Shown: positions 53,148 through 62,703 of the stretch, piece after piece
Layout of the letters: the number at the start of each line of letters is the position of its first letter
How positions within the stretch are numbered: position 1 is the stretch's first letter
Assembly (NCBI RefSeq): GCF_004745865.1
Contig: NZ_SRKZ01000001.1
Location: 1,116,001 to 1,180,000, forward strand
DNA: 64,000 bases
Direction: 5' to 3'
DNA from: Hymenobacter wooponensis
GTDB taxonomy: Bacteria; Bacteroidota; Bacteroidia; Cytophagales; Hymenobacteraceae
Program-made: the position numbers and the translations under genes
Notes under the pieces: generated by a model
The model's input: only the letters and a program-made list of their open reading frames with translations
Told to the model about the DNA's origin: nothing
Databases searched by the model: none

Positions 53148-54344
53148 TTAGTATCGGCCCTCCACGTTGTCGAGGTACTTCTGGCCGGAACCGGTATTGA
53201 GTAGCAGGATTTGCTCCTCAGGACGCAGCCAGCCGGTTTCTAGTAGTTGGCGGGCGGCCATCCAGACGGCGGCGCCCTCGGGCGCTACAAACATGCCCTC
53301 TAGGCGGGCTAGCTCCCGCATGCCTTCCAGCATCTGCTCGTCGGTGATGGCTACGGCCAGGCCATTTGATTCATCAAGCACCTGCAGCATCAGCGGCTCG
53401 CCGAGGGGGCGGGGCACCGCCAGGCCGTTAGCAATGGTGGGCTGGCCTACGTAGCTGTGGCAGTTAGCTTGCCGGCCAGCGCGGGTTTCTACCAACGGGC
53501 AGCAGTTAGCCGACTGTACGGCCACCATGCGGGGCAGCTTGGCATCGGCTGGGAGCCAGCCTAAAGCCTGCATTTCGCGCAGGGCTTTCCAGATGCCAAT
53601 GAGACCGGTGCCACCACCGGCGGGGTAGAGTAGCACGTCGGGCAACGTCCAGTTAAGCTGCTCGGCCAGCTCGTAGCCCATAGTTTTCTTGCCCTCCAGG
53701 CGGTAAGGCTCCTTCAGCGTCGATACATCGAGCAAGGAGTTGTCGGCGTTGAGCTCCCGTACGCGGGCGGCGCAGTCGTTGATCAGGCCATGTACAAGGT
53801 GCACTTCGGCCCCGTACCAGTAGCACTCCTCTTTAAATGCTTTAGGCGTGTGACTAGGCATAGCCACCACAGCCCGCATACCGGCACGGGCGCAGTAGGC
53901 GGCCATGGCCACGCCCGCATTCCCAGCGGTGGGAATGATGCAGCCCGTAACGCCCAGCTCCTTGGCTTTGGAAATGGCCATGCTCAGCCCCCGGGCCTTG
54001 AAGGAACCGGTGGGGTTCAGGCCTTCGTCCTTCAGGCGCAAGTCGCGGAGGCCATAGCGGCTACCTAGGCGCTGGAGCTGCAGCATGGGCGTCCAGCCCT
54101 CGCCCAGGCTCACGCGGTTGGCATCGTCGAGGAGGGGCAGCAGAGAGTGGTAGCGCCACATGGAGTTTTCTGCCTGGTCGATGCCCGATGCGCGGGTTAG
54201 TGGCTCGTGTAGATCGTAACGGGCTACCAGCGGCTGGCCGCAGCACGTGGATACCCGCTGAAGCTGGAAGGCAGAGTAAGGCGTATTACAGGCGGCGCAG
54301 TGCAGATCCTGCAGGCGCGTTTGGGTGTCGAGGAGAGTTTGCAT
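53148..54344 (-). CDS. thrC: Threonine synthase-like PLP enzyme
   Basis: 398 aa. A zinc-ribbon-like start (LHCAACNTPYSAFQ ... STCCGQPL) is followed by the fold-II PLP domain with K116 in NPTGSFKARGLSMAI, the phosphate-binding loop YPAGGGTGLIG and the serine box LNTGSGQKYLD. This layout is that of threonine synthase, which turns O-phosphohomoserine into threonine. No other threonine pathway genes are adjacent, so a different threonine synthase-like substrate remains possible. A LysR gene is directly upstream on the same strand (65 bp). Confidence 0.88.
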   Translation of the reverse strand: MQTLLDTQTRLQDLHCAACNTPYSAFQLQRVSTCCGQPLVARYDLHEPLTRASGIDQAENSMWRYHSLLPLLDDANRVSLGEGWTPMLQLQRLGSRYGLRDLRLKDEGLNPTGSFKARGLSMAISKAKELGVTGCIIPTAGNAGVAMAAYCARAGMRAVVAMPSHTPKAFKEECYWYGAEVHLVHGLINDCAARVRELNADNSLLDVSTLKEPYRLEGKKTMGYELAEQLNWTLPDVLLYPAGGGTGLIGIWKALREMQALGWLPADAKLPRMVAVQSANCCPLVETRAGRQANCHSYVGQPTIANGLAVPRPLGEPLMLQVLDESNGLAVAITDEQMLEGMRELARLEGMFVAPEGAAVWMAARQLLETGWLRPEEQILLLNTGSGQKYLDNVEGRY

Positions 54345-54409
54345 AACGGAGAGTTCAACGCAAAACTCCCCGGCTGCTATTTCTAAAACAAACGGCTATT
54401 TGGAATAGG

Positions 54410-55315
54410 CTATTCCTTCCGGGAATAGTAACGGCGAGCAAATTGCACAAAGTCGCGGTAGGGCACATTGTTCTCGGTACCCTTGCGCTGCACGAAATCA
54501 AAGTGCCGAACCAGGTTGAGGTCCCGCACCCTTACTTCCATCAGCTCCCCTGTGGCCAGTTCCTTCATCACTGATTGACGCGGCAAAAACGCTAGGCAAG
54601 TATCTACCCGCACAAAGTTTTTAAGCGCCTCGGTGCCGCCTAACCGCACTTTTACTGGTAGGTCTGTAGCCTTAATGTGCTTTTCGGCCAGAGCTTCTTC
54701 CAGCACCGCCAGCGTGCCGGAGCCGGTTTCGCGCAGGGCCACGGGTACGCGCAGTAAATCCCGCGCCTCTAGCTCCTGCCGATACAGCGGGTTACGCCCC
54801 GAGCACACTGCCACTACTTCATCAGTGAGCAGCGGCGTGTAGGTAACATTGCTGACTTTGTGAATTCCCTCAATGATGCCGAGGTCAATCTCATGTTCCA
54901 GCAGGGCCTTCAGGATGTTTTCGGAGTTGCGGTTTTTGAGGGTAAGCTGCGTGTTGGGGTACTGGCCTAGGTACGCCGACAGCACCGGCGGAATCACGTA
55001 CAGCGAGATAGTGGTACTGGCCCCAATGACCATGTGGACCTGGGGCGAGAAGTCGGGGCTGAGCTCCGTGAACTCTTGGTGCAGCTCATGCTGCAGCTGC
55101 TTAGCCACCAAGAGCTTGCGGTAGAGCAGCTCGCCGGCTGGCGTAAGTATCACGCTGTTGCCCAGACGCTCAAACAGCCCGGTTTTGTAGTGCTCTTCTA
55201 GCGCCTTTACCTGCTTGCTTACCGCCGACTGGCTCAGGAACAGCGTTTGCCCCGCCTTGGTAAAGCTGAGCTGGCGAGCAACTTCCAGGAAGATTTCGTG
55301 CGGGTGGGAAAGCAT
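54410..55315 (-). CDS. LysR-family transcriptional regulator
   Basis: 301 aa. N-terminal winged helix-turn-helix (FLEVARQLSFTKAGQTLFLS then QSAVSKQVKALEEHYKTGLF), linker helix, and a periplasmic-binding-protein-like effector domain (QVHMVIGASTTISLYVIPPV onwards). The effector domain resembles the CysL/YeiE branch. It lies on the same strand immediately upstream of thrC, an arrangement that would put the two genes in one transcript or allow regulation of it. LysR genes are more often divergent from their target, so the link is tentative. Confidence 0.9.
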   Translation of the reverse strand: MLSHPHEIFLEVARQLSFTKAGQTLFLSQSAVSKQVKALEEHYKTGLFERLGNSVILTPAGELLYRKLLVAKQLQHELHQEFTELSPDFSPQVHMVIGASTTISLYVIPPVLSAYLGQYPNTQLTLKNRNSENILKALLEHEIDLGIIEGIHKVSNVTYTPLLTDEVVAVCSGRNPLYRQELEARDLLRVPVALRETGSGTLAVLEEALAEKHIKATDLPVKVRLGGTEALKNFVRVDTCLAFLPRQSVMKELATGELMEVRVRDLNLVRHFDFVQRKGTENNVPYRDFVQFARRYYSRKE

Positions 55316-55801
55316 GTTCGTGCGCTGAGTTACCGGGGCAAAGTAAGAAGCAAATCAGCCAATAAGCGTGAGTGCCACTCCAAGCAAGTGGCCTAGACAA
55401 GCCTAGGAAAGGCCCACCTCATTAAGCCTATTCCATATTTAACAGTAAGACCATGTGAGTAGAGGTACCATGCTTTACAGCTACTTAGTAACCAAGTTCA
55501 CCCTTTGTCTCAAGGCTAACCAGGAAGCTGAAAAACATAAGAACACAATATCTTATAAGTCAATATTCTATCCCCCTAAACCCTGATTGTTTTTAGCTCC
55601 CATGTTACCAATCAAAAAAATAAATGTGTAAAATTTTGTCATTCACTTAATCATTATTCCAAGAACAATCTGTAGCTTCCATTCTCTATCCTACTGTGGG
55701 CTATGAGCTGCGGCGATTATGCTACCTGCCGCGCCTTGCCTACGCAATTATCGGCCGCTCGACGGCGGCCAGTTATGTTCTATTCTTTACCCCATTAGCG
55801 T
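55316..55801. other. AT-rich gap without a recognisable gene
   Basis: 486 bp between the LysR and DUF2339 genes, divergently transcribed. The middle (about 55440-55680) is strongly A/T-rich with tracts such as AAAAAAATAAATG. It should contain both promoters. No open frame with family features; the frame at 55696 overlaps the next gene and is rejected. Confidence 0.6.
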
Positions 55802-58800
55802 ATGGATACCCCCCTGCTTACGCTGGTCGTCATTATTGCCGGCCTGCTGTATCAGAACCTTTCCAAACGAGTCCGGGAGCTGGGTCAGCGCCTGAAGCGC
55901 CGCGAGGACGAGCACCAGGAGCTACTGCTGACTGTTGAGCGCTTGCACCAGCAGTTGCTCACGCTTCAATCCGCTCCCCCACGCCCACCTACTCCGCCCC
56001 TAGCTACTGCTGCCGCACCTGTAGCAGCGCCAGTTCCTCCAACGGCGGCAGAATGGTACAAGGCCCCGGCGGAGGCCCCAGGCGTAGCCCCGCCCGCACT
56101 AGTGGACGTTGCGCCACCCCTTCCGGCCCCCGTGGCACCCGCACCGGCTCCCGCACCGGAACCTTCCGTGGCTAGTACTCCTCCCGCGCCACCCGTTCTG
56201 CCTACTCCGCCCGCACCTAAGCCGGCTCCTCCTGTACCGTCCCCTGAGCAACCTGCCTTGAAACCCCAGCCGGCCCCAACTCCGGTGGCTAGGCCAGTAC
56301 CTGCGCCGGTTCTGCCGCCGCGTCCTGCTCAGCGGCCGGCTCCAACTCCAGTAGCGGCTATGGCACCGGCCGGCCCAACCTGGTGGGACCGCGCTGAACA
56401 GATGCTCCTTGATAACTGGACCGGCATCCTTGGTGCCATTATCCTCGTGACGGGCATTGGCTTCCTGGGTATTTACACGGCGCTCCGCGTGAGTGCGCCT
56501 ATGCGCTTCGGCATGATTACGGCCTTTGCCGGCGTGCTGCTAGGCCTCCATTACTACTTGCGCCCTAAGCCATTTGCGGCGCAGCTGCACGTGTGGCTGC
56601 AAAGTAGCGCGGCGGCCGTTTTCCTCTTTGCCTGCGTGGGTGCTGTGAGCGTACCAGGGCTGCAGTGGGCGGGTCCTCCGCTAAGTTATCTGCTGCTATT
56701 GGCGGGCGTGGCTGCCAATCTGTGGTTGGCCTGGGATGCCAGTCGCGAATCAGTGGCCACCTTGCACGGGGTGCTTAGCCTAGTGGCGCTAGCAGTACTG
56801 CCGCACACGCTGCTTACCCTGGCCGCCGCGGCGGGGGTTACGGCGTTCAGCATCGGGATTACCTACCGCCAACGCTGGAAATACCAGCTCTTGCTCAGCA
56901 TTGTTAGCTTCTTCGTATTTCATCAGTACTGGCATCACGCTGTGCCTAGTGCCGCCGGCTCAACCAGATTAGTTGCCATGGCGCTAGTGCTGCTGGTGGG
57001 GGTAGCGGCGGCCGTGGTGCAGTACCGGAAGGTATACGCCCACGCCCGGTTTGATGCGCTTCTATTCTCCGCTCACGTGCTCAACTGGACGTGCCTCGGC
57101 ATCAACCTGTACCAGTACAGCACGGGCTCGCCCTGGAAAACGGTGCCGCTAGGCCTGGGTGCCGTGCTCACCTTCTGGGTGGCGCGCCAGGCCCGGCAAC
57201 TGCAGATCCACTGGCTGTTCCGTACCGATAGTATCATCTCCCTGATGCTGGCGCTGTTCACAGCTTTCTCCCTGCAGGGTTGGCATGCTTCGGGCACCCT
57301 CATTCTGCTCTTTATGCTGCTGGAAACCTTGCTGGTGGCATTTGTCATGGCCCGAGAGCGGGAGATGATGGTGTTCAATGTGGCCTCGGTGGGTGCTTTG
57401 CTGGCTTCTGGGGCACTGCTGGTGCTCAATATCAGCCTGATTGGCTCCTACTCAGCCGTTGAGCTGTATCGTAATGCCCTGCTGCTACTGCTCTCGGGCT
57501 TGCTAGGCGCAGGCTACTACCAGCTAGTGCGGCGGCAGCCCCTGTTTGAGCAGGAAACCGGCACCAATGGCCAGGAGCTATACCGTGGTTTTGGGGGCCT
57601 GGTGGGCGCTTTGTATATGGGAGCGGCAGCCTTGCTGTTGCGGGCCCTCTTTGGCCTGCCCCACCCCGCAGTAGTCACGCTGTTGAGCAGTGCCGCGCTG
57701 GCGGCCGGTACCTTGTTTGGAGTGGCGTGGTGGCTACGCACTTCGCGCGGCTGGTTCAGCACCATGCACCTACTGGCGGGTCAGACTCTGCTAACGGTAG
57801 CATTGGTTGGGCTACATAAGGCGGGCCTCGGGTGGCCGGCTACTACTGCCTTGCTCTACTTGGAAACCCTCCTGCTGGCGGGCCGCCTAGGCCAGGTACG
57901 GGAGCGGTCAGCCTACTATATTCTGCTAATTTTCACGCTCCTGAGTGGCAGCTGGTTTATGTTGTCTACCCTGCAGCAGTTTGGCCTGGTGCCCGCGCAA
58001 GAGCTGCACACCCGGATGCTCCTGTTATTGATGACTGGCCTAGCCAGCTCGGTGCTGCTTACCCTGCCAGCTCGCCTCCCTAGGTTTACGCAACTGCTGA
58101 CGCCGGCTTCCCAGCCCCTGTACGTGGGGCTGCAGGTGCTCACGGTGCTCTTTTATCTTACGGGTACTGGCCTGCTCCTGCAAGGCTTGTTCGGGCTAGG
58201 CCATTCCTCGGTAGCACCGCTGCTGGGCGGCGCCGTTGGGGCCGCGGGCTTGCTCTTTGGGGTAAGCGTGTGGCTGCGTGGCAATACCGGTTGGTTCCGG
58301 CCGGCTCACCTGCTGCTGGGTCAACTGGTGCTGATGGTAGCTGTGCTGGGCTTGCATGAGCTAGGCCTCTCGTGGCCCGCCACCAGCACGCTACTGTACA
58401 GTGAAGTCCTGGGTATGACGCTAATACTCGCCTGGCGGGCAGAGTGGCTGGTTTACCGCGTGCTGCTCTACGTGGCCCTGGTGCTGGCGGCGGCACTGCC
58501 CCTGCTCGTGTATCGCCCTGGCCTACTACCCAATTCTCAACGGGCCGGGCTGCTGGTAGTGGCGGCACTGGCTTCCCTGGGAACCCAACTGCTGCTCACC
58601 CGGCGGGGCGCCCCGGTGCATGACCTGGTCCCGCTTTCCTATAACACTCTCTACCGCCTCCGGCTGTTGAGCCTGCTGCCTGGGGTGCAGCTGCTGGCCG
58701 CGGGCAGCTTGGTGTACCTGCACACTTGGGCTAGCTGGGCGGCGGCCGGACTAGGCGTGGCCTTGCTCCTGACTCGCCGTTTCGGAAAGGTGCCGGGCTT

Positions 58801-60133
58801 GTGGCTAGGCCTGGTGGTGGCCACCGTTGGTTATCAGGCCCTGCAATGGAGCCAGGTGCTGCCGGTTGGCCCTAACTTCAGCCCTGGGCCGGTGCTTGGG
58901 TATCTGCTCCCCATGCTGGCTGTGCCGGTCGCTGGCCTAGCCTGTTCGTGGTGGGAAGGCAAGCAACAACACGTGCGCTGGCCTTGGCTTTACCTGGGTG
59001 GCTTGCAGCTACTGGTGGCTACGTGGGCTGCCCTAGTACCCCGCACTGAAGCCTTGCCCATTCTGGCCTGGACTCTGCTGGCCGCCGTCACGGCACTAGC
59101 GGCGCAGCTAATTCGGCGCCGTTTTGCCTCCAGTGATGCCCTCACCCGCGCCGGCTCCCCCGACCGTTTCCTGCTGCATATCACGTATGCGTTGCTGGTG
59201 GTAGCCTTCCTAGGCCACTTCGGACAGTTGGTTTCCCACTCCCCTGATGTGTTGCTGGGCTGGCCAGTGCGGCGCCTCACCGCCGGGGCGTTGCTGATAG
59301 TGCTAGCAGGCTGGGCCTGGCAACGCCCACCCGCCACGGCTCCGGTGTATACCTCATGGCGCTATCTGCACCCGCTACTGCCGGAAGCGGTACTGTTGTT
59401 CGGCAGCTTTACGGTGTGGCATGAACTGAAGCTGGAGTGGCACTCCGCGCTTTGGATTGCGGCAGCTTTTACCCTCACCCTGGGTGGGCAGTACCTGCCC
59501 TTGCGGCTGCGGCGCGTGCGGGTGTACGGGCTGCTGTACTTTGGAGCGGCGGTAGTGTGGAGCAGCTACGTAGCCCTGACGATGTTGGCCCCGGGTCAGT
59601 TATTCACGCTGGCGGGCCTCACCACCATGGCCACCACGGTAGGCCTGTTCGCCTACACCGCCGTGGCGCTACAGCACTTCCCGAGTACTACCACAGCCAC
59701 CTGGCCACGCCTGCTGGCCCCGCTGGCTGCCCTGGGTCGGCTACCGGTTTCAGTGCTGATACCACTGCTGCTCTACCCTGCCTTCGGGGTGCTCACGCTA
59801 CTGTTGCTGCAGTCCTTCGATAACTCCATCCTCACGGTGCTGCTTATGCTAGAAGTGCTGGCGGCGTTTATCAGCAGCCTGCTGTTGCGGCGCCAGGATT
59901 TGCGCTACCTCTCGCTGGCGGGCACCGCGCTGTGCTTCGGCCGCCTGCTGCTCTACGACCTCAGCCAACACGGTACCATCACGCGGGCCATTGTGTTTAT
60001 TCTGATGGGCGTGCTGCTGCTGGGGATGAACGCGCTCTACGCCCGCTTCAAGGGCCGATTCTCCCTGCCAGATGTTGAGGCTCCCGCCGAGCCGGATATC
60101 TCGGAAGAAAACGTAGCCGATTCTATAAGCTAA
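55802..60133 (+). CDS. Giant DUF2339 polytopic membrane protein
   Basis: 1443 aa. N-terminal membrane span (LLTLVVIIAGLLYQNL), a helical coiled-coil stretch (about 20-55), then a 130-residue disordered linker almost wholly of Pro, Ala, Val and Thr (about 60-195). From residue 205 (WTGILGAIILVTGIGFLGIY) to the end there are more than thirty hydrophobic segments in repeated pairs of the form LLLLAGVAANLWLAWDA. This layout is typical of DUF2339 (PF10101) proteins, whose role is unknown, possibly in envelope or transport functions. A highly acidic tail (PAEPDISEENVADSIS) ends the protein. Stands alone with its own terminator. Confidence 0.9.
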   Translation: MDTPLLTLVVIIAGLLYQNLSKRVRELGQRLKRREDEHQELLLTVERLHQQLLTLQSAPPRPPTPPLATAAAPVAAPVPPTAAEWYKAPAEAPGVAPPALVDVAPPLPAPVAPAPAPAPEPSVASTPPAPPVLPTPPAPKPAPPVPSPEQPALKPQPAPTPVARPVPAPVLPPRPAQRPAPTPVAAMAPAGPTWWDRAEQMLLDNWTGILGAIILVTGIGFLGIYTALRVSAPMRFGMITAFAGVLLGLHYYLRPKPFAAQLHVWLQSSAAAVFLFACVGAVSVPGLQWAGPPLSYLLLLAGVAANLWLAWDASRESVATLHGVLSLVALAVLPHTLLTLAAAAGVTAFSIGITYRQRWKYQLLLSIVSFFVFHQYWHHAVPSAAGSTRLVAMALVLLVGVAAAVVQYRKVYAHARFDALLFSAHVLNWTCLGINLYQYSTGSPWKTVPLGLGAVLTFWVARQARQLQIHWLFRTDSIISLMLALFTAFSLQGWHASGTLILLFMLLETLLVAFVMAREREMMVFNVASVGALLASGALLVLNISLIGSYSAVELYRNALLLLLSGLLGAGYYQLVRRQPLFEQETGTNGQELYRGFGGLVGALYMGAAALLLRALFGLPHPAVVTLLSSAALAAGTLFGVAWWLRTSRGWFSTMHLLAGQTLLTVALVGLHKAGLGWPATTALLYLETLLLAGRLGQVRERSAYYILLIFTLLSGSWFMLSTLQQFGLVPAQELHTRMLLLLMTGLASSVLLTLPARLPRFTQLLTPASQPLYVGLQVLTVLFYLTGTGLLLQGLFGLGHSSVAPLLGGAVGAAGLLFGVSVWLRGNTGWFRPAHLLLGQLVLMVAVLGLHELGLSWPATSTLLYSEVLGMTLILAWRAEWLVYRVLLYVALVLAAALPLLVYRPGLLPNSQRAGLLVVAALASLGTQLLLTRRGAPVHDLVPLSYNTLYRLRLLSLLPGVQLLAAGSLVYLHTWASWAAAGLGVALLLTRRFGKVPGLWLGLVVATVGYQALQWSQVLPVGPNFSPGPVLGYLLPMLAVPVAGLACSWWEGKQQHVRWPWLYLGGLQLLVATWAALVPRTEALPILAWTLLAAVTALAAQLIRRRFASSDALTRAGSPDRFLLHITYALLVVAFLGHFGQLVSHSPDVLLGWPVRRLTAGALLIVLAGWAWQRPPATAPVYTSWRYLHPLLPEAVLLFGSFTVWHELKLEWHSALWIAAAFTLTLGGQYLPLRLRRVRVYGLLYFGAAVVWSSYVALTMLAPGQLFTLAGLTTMATTVGLFAYTAVALQHFPSTTTATWPRLLAPLAALGRLPVSVLIPLLLYPAFGVLTLLLLQSFDNSILTVLLMLEVLAAFISSLLLRRQDLRYLSLAGTALCFGRLLLYDLSQHGTITRAIVFILMGVLLLGMNALYARFKGRFSLPDVEAPAEPDISEENVADSIS

Positions 60134-60138
60134 GCAAG

Positions 60139-60190
60139 AATCGGGGCTGGAGTGAGTGGCACCGCCTGCTTATTCCAGCCCCGATTTTTT
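60139..60190 (+). terminator. Rho-independent terminator of the DUF2339 gene
   Basis: AATCGGGGCTGGA and TCCAGCCCCGATT form a perfect stem followed by a run of T (60184-60190). Confidence 0.92.
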
Positions 60191-60218
60191 GTAGCGCCTT
60201 ATGCTACTCCATACTTCA

Positions 60219-61214
60219 TCACAGGCCCAGAATAGCGGCGTAGGTACCGTTCACTACTTCCGCCATGCGCTTGAAATCGAGTGTTTCGATGGTATCGGAG
60301 GGTTGGTGGTAATTGGGGTTGCGCAGGAAAGAGGTGTCGTTGATCATGAGGGCCTCGTAGCCGTACTTCCAGTAGTTGCGGTGGTCGGAGAGGCCCGCGA
60401 GGCCCATTTCGGCGGGCAGGTTGATACGCTGCACATCTACTTTAGCCTTGGTCTGCATGAGGGCCTGCACGCGCTCAGTAAACTCCTCCTGGCCGGTGCG
60501 GCCCACCACCGTGATGAAGTTGCCGGTGTTGGGGTACAGCGCCGCCAGTTGCTCATTGGGGAAGCGCTGAGAGCCGGGCTCATCCTTAAAGTAGCCAATC
60601 ATCTCGTAGCACAGCATGGCGCGCACGGTCACGCCCGCATCGTGCAGAGATTTGGCGTGCACGGCGCTGCCCATGTACTGGGTGGCGAAGTAGGGCGGCT
60701 CCTCGTTGGGGTAGGCCACCAGCTCTACCCGATACTTCAGATTAGAACCGTAGATGTGTAGTAGGCGCGCGGTTTCTAGCAGGCCCGCCACGGCGCTGGC
60801 GTTATCGTCGGCGCCGGGCTGCTCGCCGCACACATCGTAATGGGCGCCCACTACCAGGCGGGGCGCATCGCGGGAGCCGAAGGCTAGAATGATGTTGCGG
60901 TACTGCCGTCCATCGGCCTTAAACGTTTGCTCCTCCACCCCGCCATCTTCTACTTCCAGCTTCTCAAATTCCGTTTTTATGTAGTCGGCGGCCTCGTTCA
61001 GCGACCGTAGATTACGGTAGTGGCGGGCAGGTTTGAGAGAAGTCAGGAACTTCACATCAGCATAGAGTCGGTTTTGATCGGCACCCATAGTGGTATCAGA
61101 TTGGGAAGGAAGAGCCATGGCTTGCGGGCTGCGCCGCGAGTTGGAATGCTCGCAGGCAGTAAGACTGAGCAGCGCTATCAGCAGCCTGCCCCCATGACTT
61201 CGGAGATGATGCAT
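60219..61214 (-). CDS. M28-family metallopeptidase, lipoprotein
   Basis: 331 aa. MHHLRSHGGRLLIALLSLTAC is a lipoprotein signal (C21). The M28 domain shows the two-zinc ligand set: H and D in GAHYDVCGEQPGADDNASAV, EE in YPNEEPPYFATQY, D in GLSDHRNYWKYG and H in NYHQPSDTIE. Such enzymes are aminopeptidases or related amidases acting in the periplasm or on the outer membrane. Glutaminyl cyclases share this fold, so the reaction is not fixed. Divergent from proB with 80 bp between the starts. Confidence 0.9.
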   Translation of the reverse strand: MHHLRSHGGRLLIALLSLTACEHSNSRRSPQAMALPSQSDTTMGADQNRLYADVKFLTSLKPARHYRNLRSLNEAADYIKTEFEKLEVEDGGVEEQTFKADGRQYRNIILAFGSRDAPRLVVGAHYDVCGEQPGADDNASAVAGLLETARLLHIYGSNLKYRVELVAYPNEEPPYFATQYMGSAVHAKSLHDAGVTVRAMLCYEMIGYFKDEPGSQRFPNEQLAALYPNTGNFITVVGRTGQEEFTERVQALMQTKAKVDVQRINLPAEMGLAGLSDHRNYWKYGYEALMINDTSFLRNPNYHQPSDTIETLDFKRMAEVVNGTYAAILGL

Positions 61215-61294
61215 ACTTAGTAAACGAGCCGCGGGCCGATATGGTCAACCAATTCTCTCTCCCTACCTTACGGCCCAGAACCTATTGATCAGCT

Positions 61295-62386
61295 ATGGCG
61301 CTTCCTTACCACCGGATCATTGTCAAAATCGGTTCCAACGTCCTGACCCAGGCCAACGGCCTGCCCGACCACGCCCGCATAGGCCACTTAGTAGAGCAGA
61401 TTGCCGGCCTGAAAAAGCAGGGCAAGGAAGTGATTGTGGTGTCGTCGGGGGCAGTGGCCTCGGGCCGCAGCTTGGTACAGGTGCCGGAAAAGGCCGATGC
61501 CGTGACGAGCCGGCAGGTGCTGGCCGCCGTAGGCCAGGTGAAGCTGCTGGCTACCTACGCCGAGCTGCTAGGCCACCACGAGCTGCTCTGCGCCCAGGTG
61601 CTAGTAACCAAGGAAGATTTCCGCGACCGGCAGCATTACCTGAACATGCAGAACTGCTTCCGGGCCCTGCTCCAGAACAGCATCATTCCCATTGTAAATG
61701 AGAACGATGTGATTTCCGTCACGGAGCTGATGTTCACAGACAACGATGAGCTGGCCGCCCTGGTAGCAACTATGCTCAATGCCGATGCCCTGCTGATTCT
61801 GAGCAACGTGGACGGCATTTTCAACGGCAACCCCCAGGACCCAGCCGCCGAGCTGATTCCGGAAATTGAGCCTACTACCACCAGCTTCTCGTCGTTCGTG
61901 ACCACCCAACGCTCGCAGTTCGGGCGCGGCGGCATGATTACCAAGTGCCACATGGCCCATAAAGTGGCGCAGCTGGGCATTGCAGTACACATTGCCAACG
62001 GCAAGACCGAGAACATCCTGCCCCGCCTGCTCAATCAGGAAGTGGTGAACACCCGCTTCCTACCCAGCAAAACGGCCTCCAGCAAGAAGAAATGGATTGC
62101 CCACTCCGACTTGGCCGCGAAAGGCGCCGTGCAGATCAATGCCGGGGCCAAAGCGGCCCTCACGGAGCCGCATAAAGCTACCAGCCTGCTGCCCGTCGGC
62201 ATTCTGGGCATCATGGGCACTTTCCAGAAGGGCGACATCATCCGGATTCTGGATGAAACCAGCAAACCCATTGGCCTAGGCATGGCCGAATACAGCTCCG
62301 ACAAAGCACTCGAACGGCTAGGCCACCAAAACCAGAAACCCCTAGTACATTATGACTATCTGTTTCTGTCGGCAGAAATCAGCTAA
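61295..62386 (+). CDS. proB: Glutamate 5-kinase
   Basis: 363 aa. Amino-acid kinase domain: IIVKIGSNVLTQ, VIVVSSGAVASGR, VNENDVISVTELMFTDNDEL and GRGGMITKCHMAHKVAQLGI. A C-terminal PUA domain (about 280-360) completes the normal ProB length. It phosphorylates glutamate to gamma-glutamyl phosphate, the first step of proline synthesis. proA is the next gene, on the same strand but 317 bp away behind a composite repeat. Confidence 0.97.
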   Translation: MALPYHRIIVKIGSNVLTQANGLPDHARIGHLVEQIAGLKKQGKEVIVVSSGAVASGRSLVQVPEKADAVTSRQVLAAVGQVKLLATYAELLGHHELLCAQVLVTKEDFRDRQHYLNMQNCFRALLQNSIIPIVNENDVISVTELMFTDNDELAALVATMLNADALLILSNVDGIFNGNPQDPAAELIPEIEPTTTSFSSFVTTQRSQFGRGGMITKCHMAHKVAQLGIAVHIANGKTENILPRLLNQEVVNTRFLPSKTASSKKKWIAHSDLAAKGAVQINAGAKAALTEPHKATSLLPVGILGIMGTFQKGDIIRILDETSKPIGLGMAEYSSDKALERLGHQNQKPLVHYDYLFLSAEIS

Positions 62387-62429
62387 TTTTTCCGCTAGCT
62401 GACTATTGAAACGCACCCGCACCCATCAT

Positions 62430-62586
62430 TCATGTCGAGCTTGTCGAGACATCTCGCGTGCTGATGTTGTATTGTCAACCATACTAGCACGTCATTTTGA
62501 GCTTGCGAAGGATCTACTCACGTCAGCCCGAGGTGCTAGGCCAGTCGTTCTATCGTGAGAAGATCCTTCCTTCGTCAGGATGACGA
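62430..62586. repeat. Composite REP-like repeat D between proB and proA
   Basis: CGTCATTTTGAGCTTGCGAAGGATC (first 20 bases: CGTCATTTTGAGCTTGCGAA, 62490-62509) is answered inversely by GATCCTTCCTTCGTCAGGATGACG ending at 62586. To the left, CATGTCGAGCTTGTCGAGAC (62431-62450) is the lone left half of a second variant of the same family. Thus a full element and a fragment of another lie side by side. Confidence 0.82.
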
Positions 62587-62703
62587 GTGGGTGTAGTAAT
62601 TACTGAGGGATACCTTCAACAAGCCTAACACTACTGTCAATAACATAACACCCAAAAGTTCAGTACAAGCCGCCAAGTATTCGTCCGCACTCGCTATACA
62701 ACC

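Noticed and set aside
60201..60761. 186-aa plus-strand frame opposite the M28 peptidase gene
   Set aside because: Antisense to a gene whose metal ligands are all present; also overlaps the DUF2339 terminator region.
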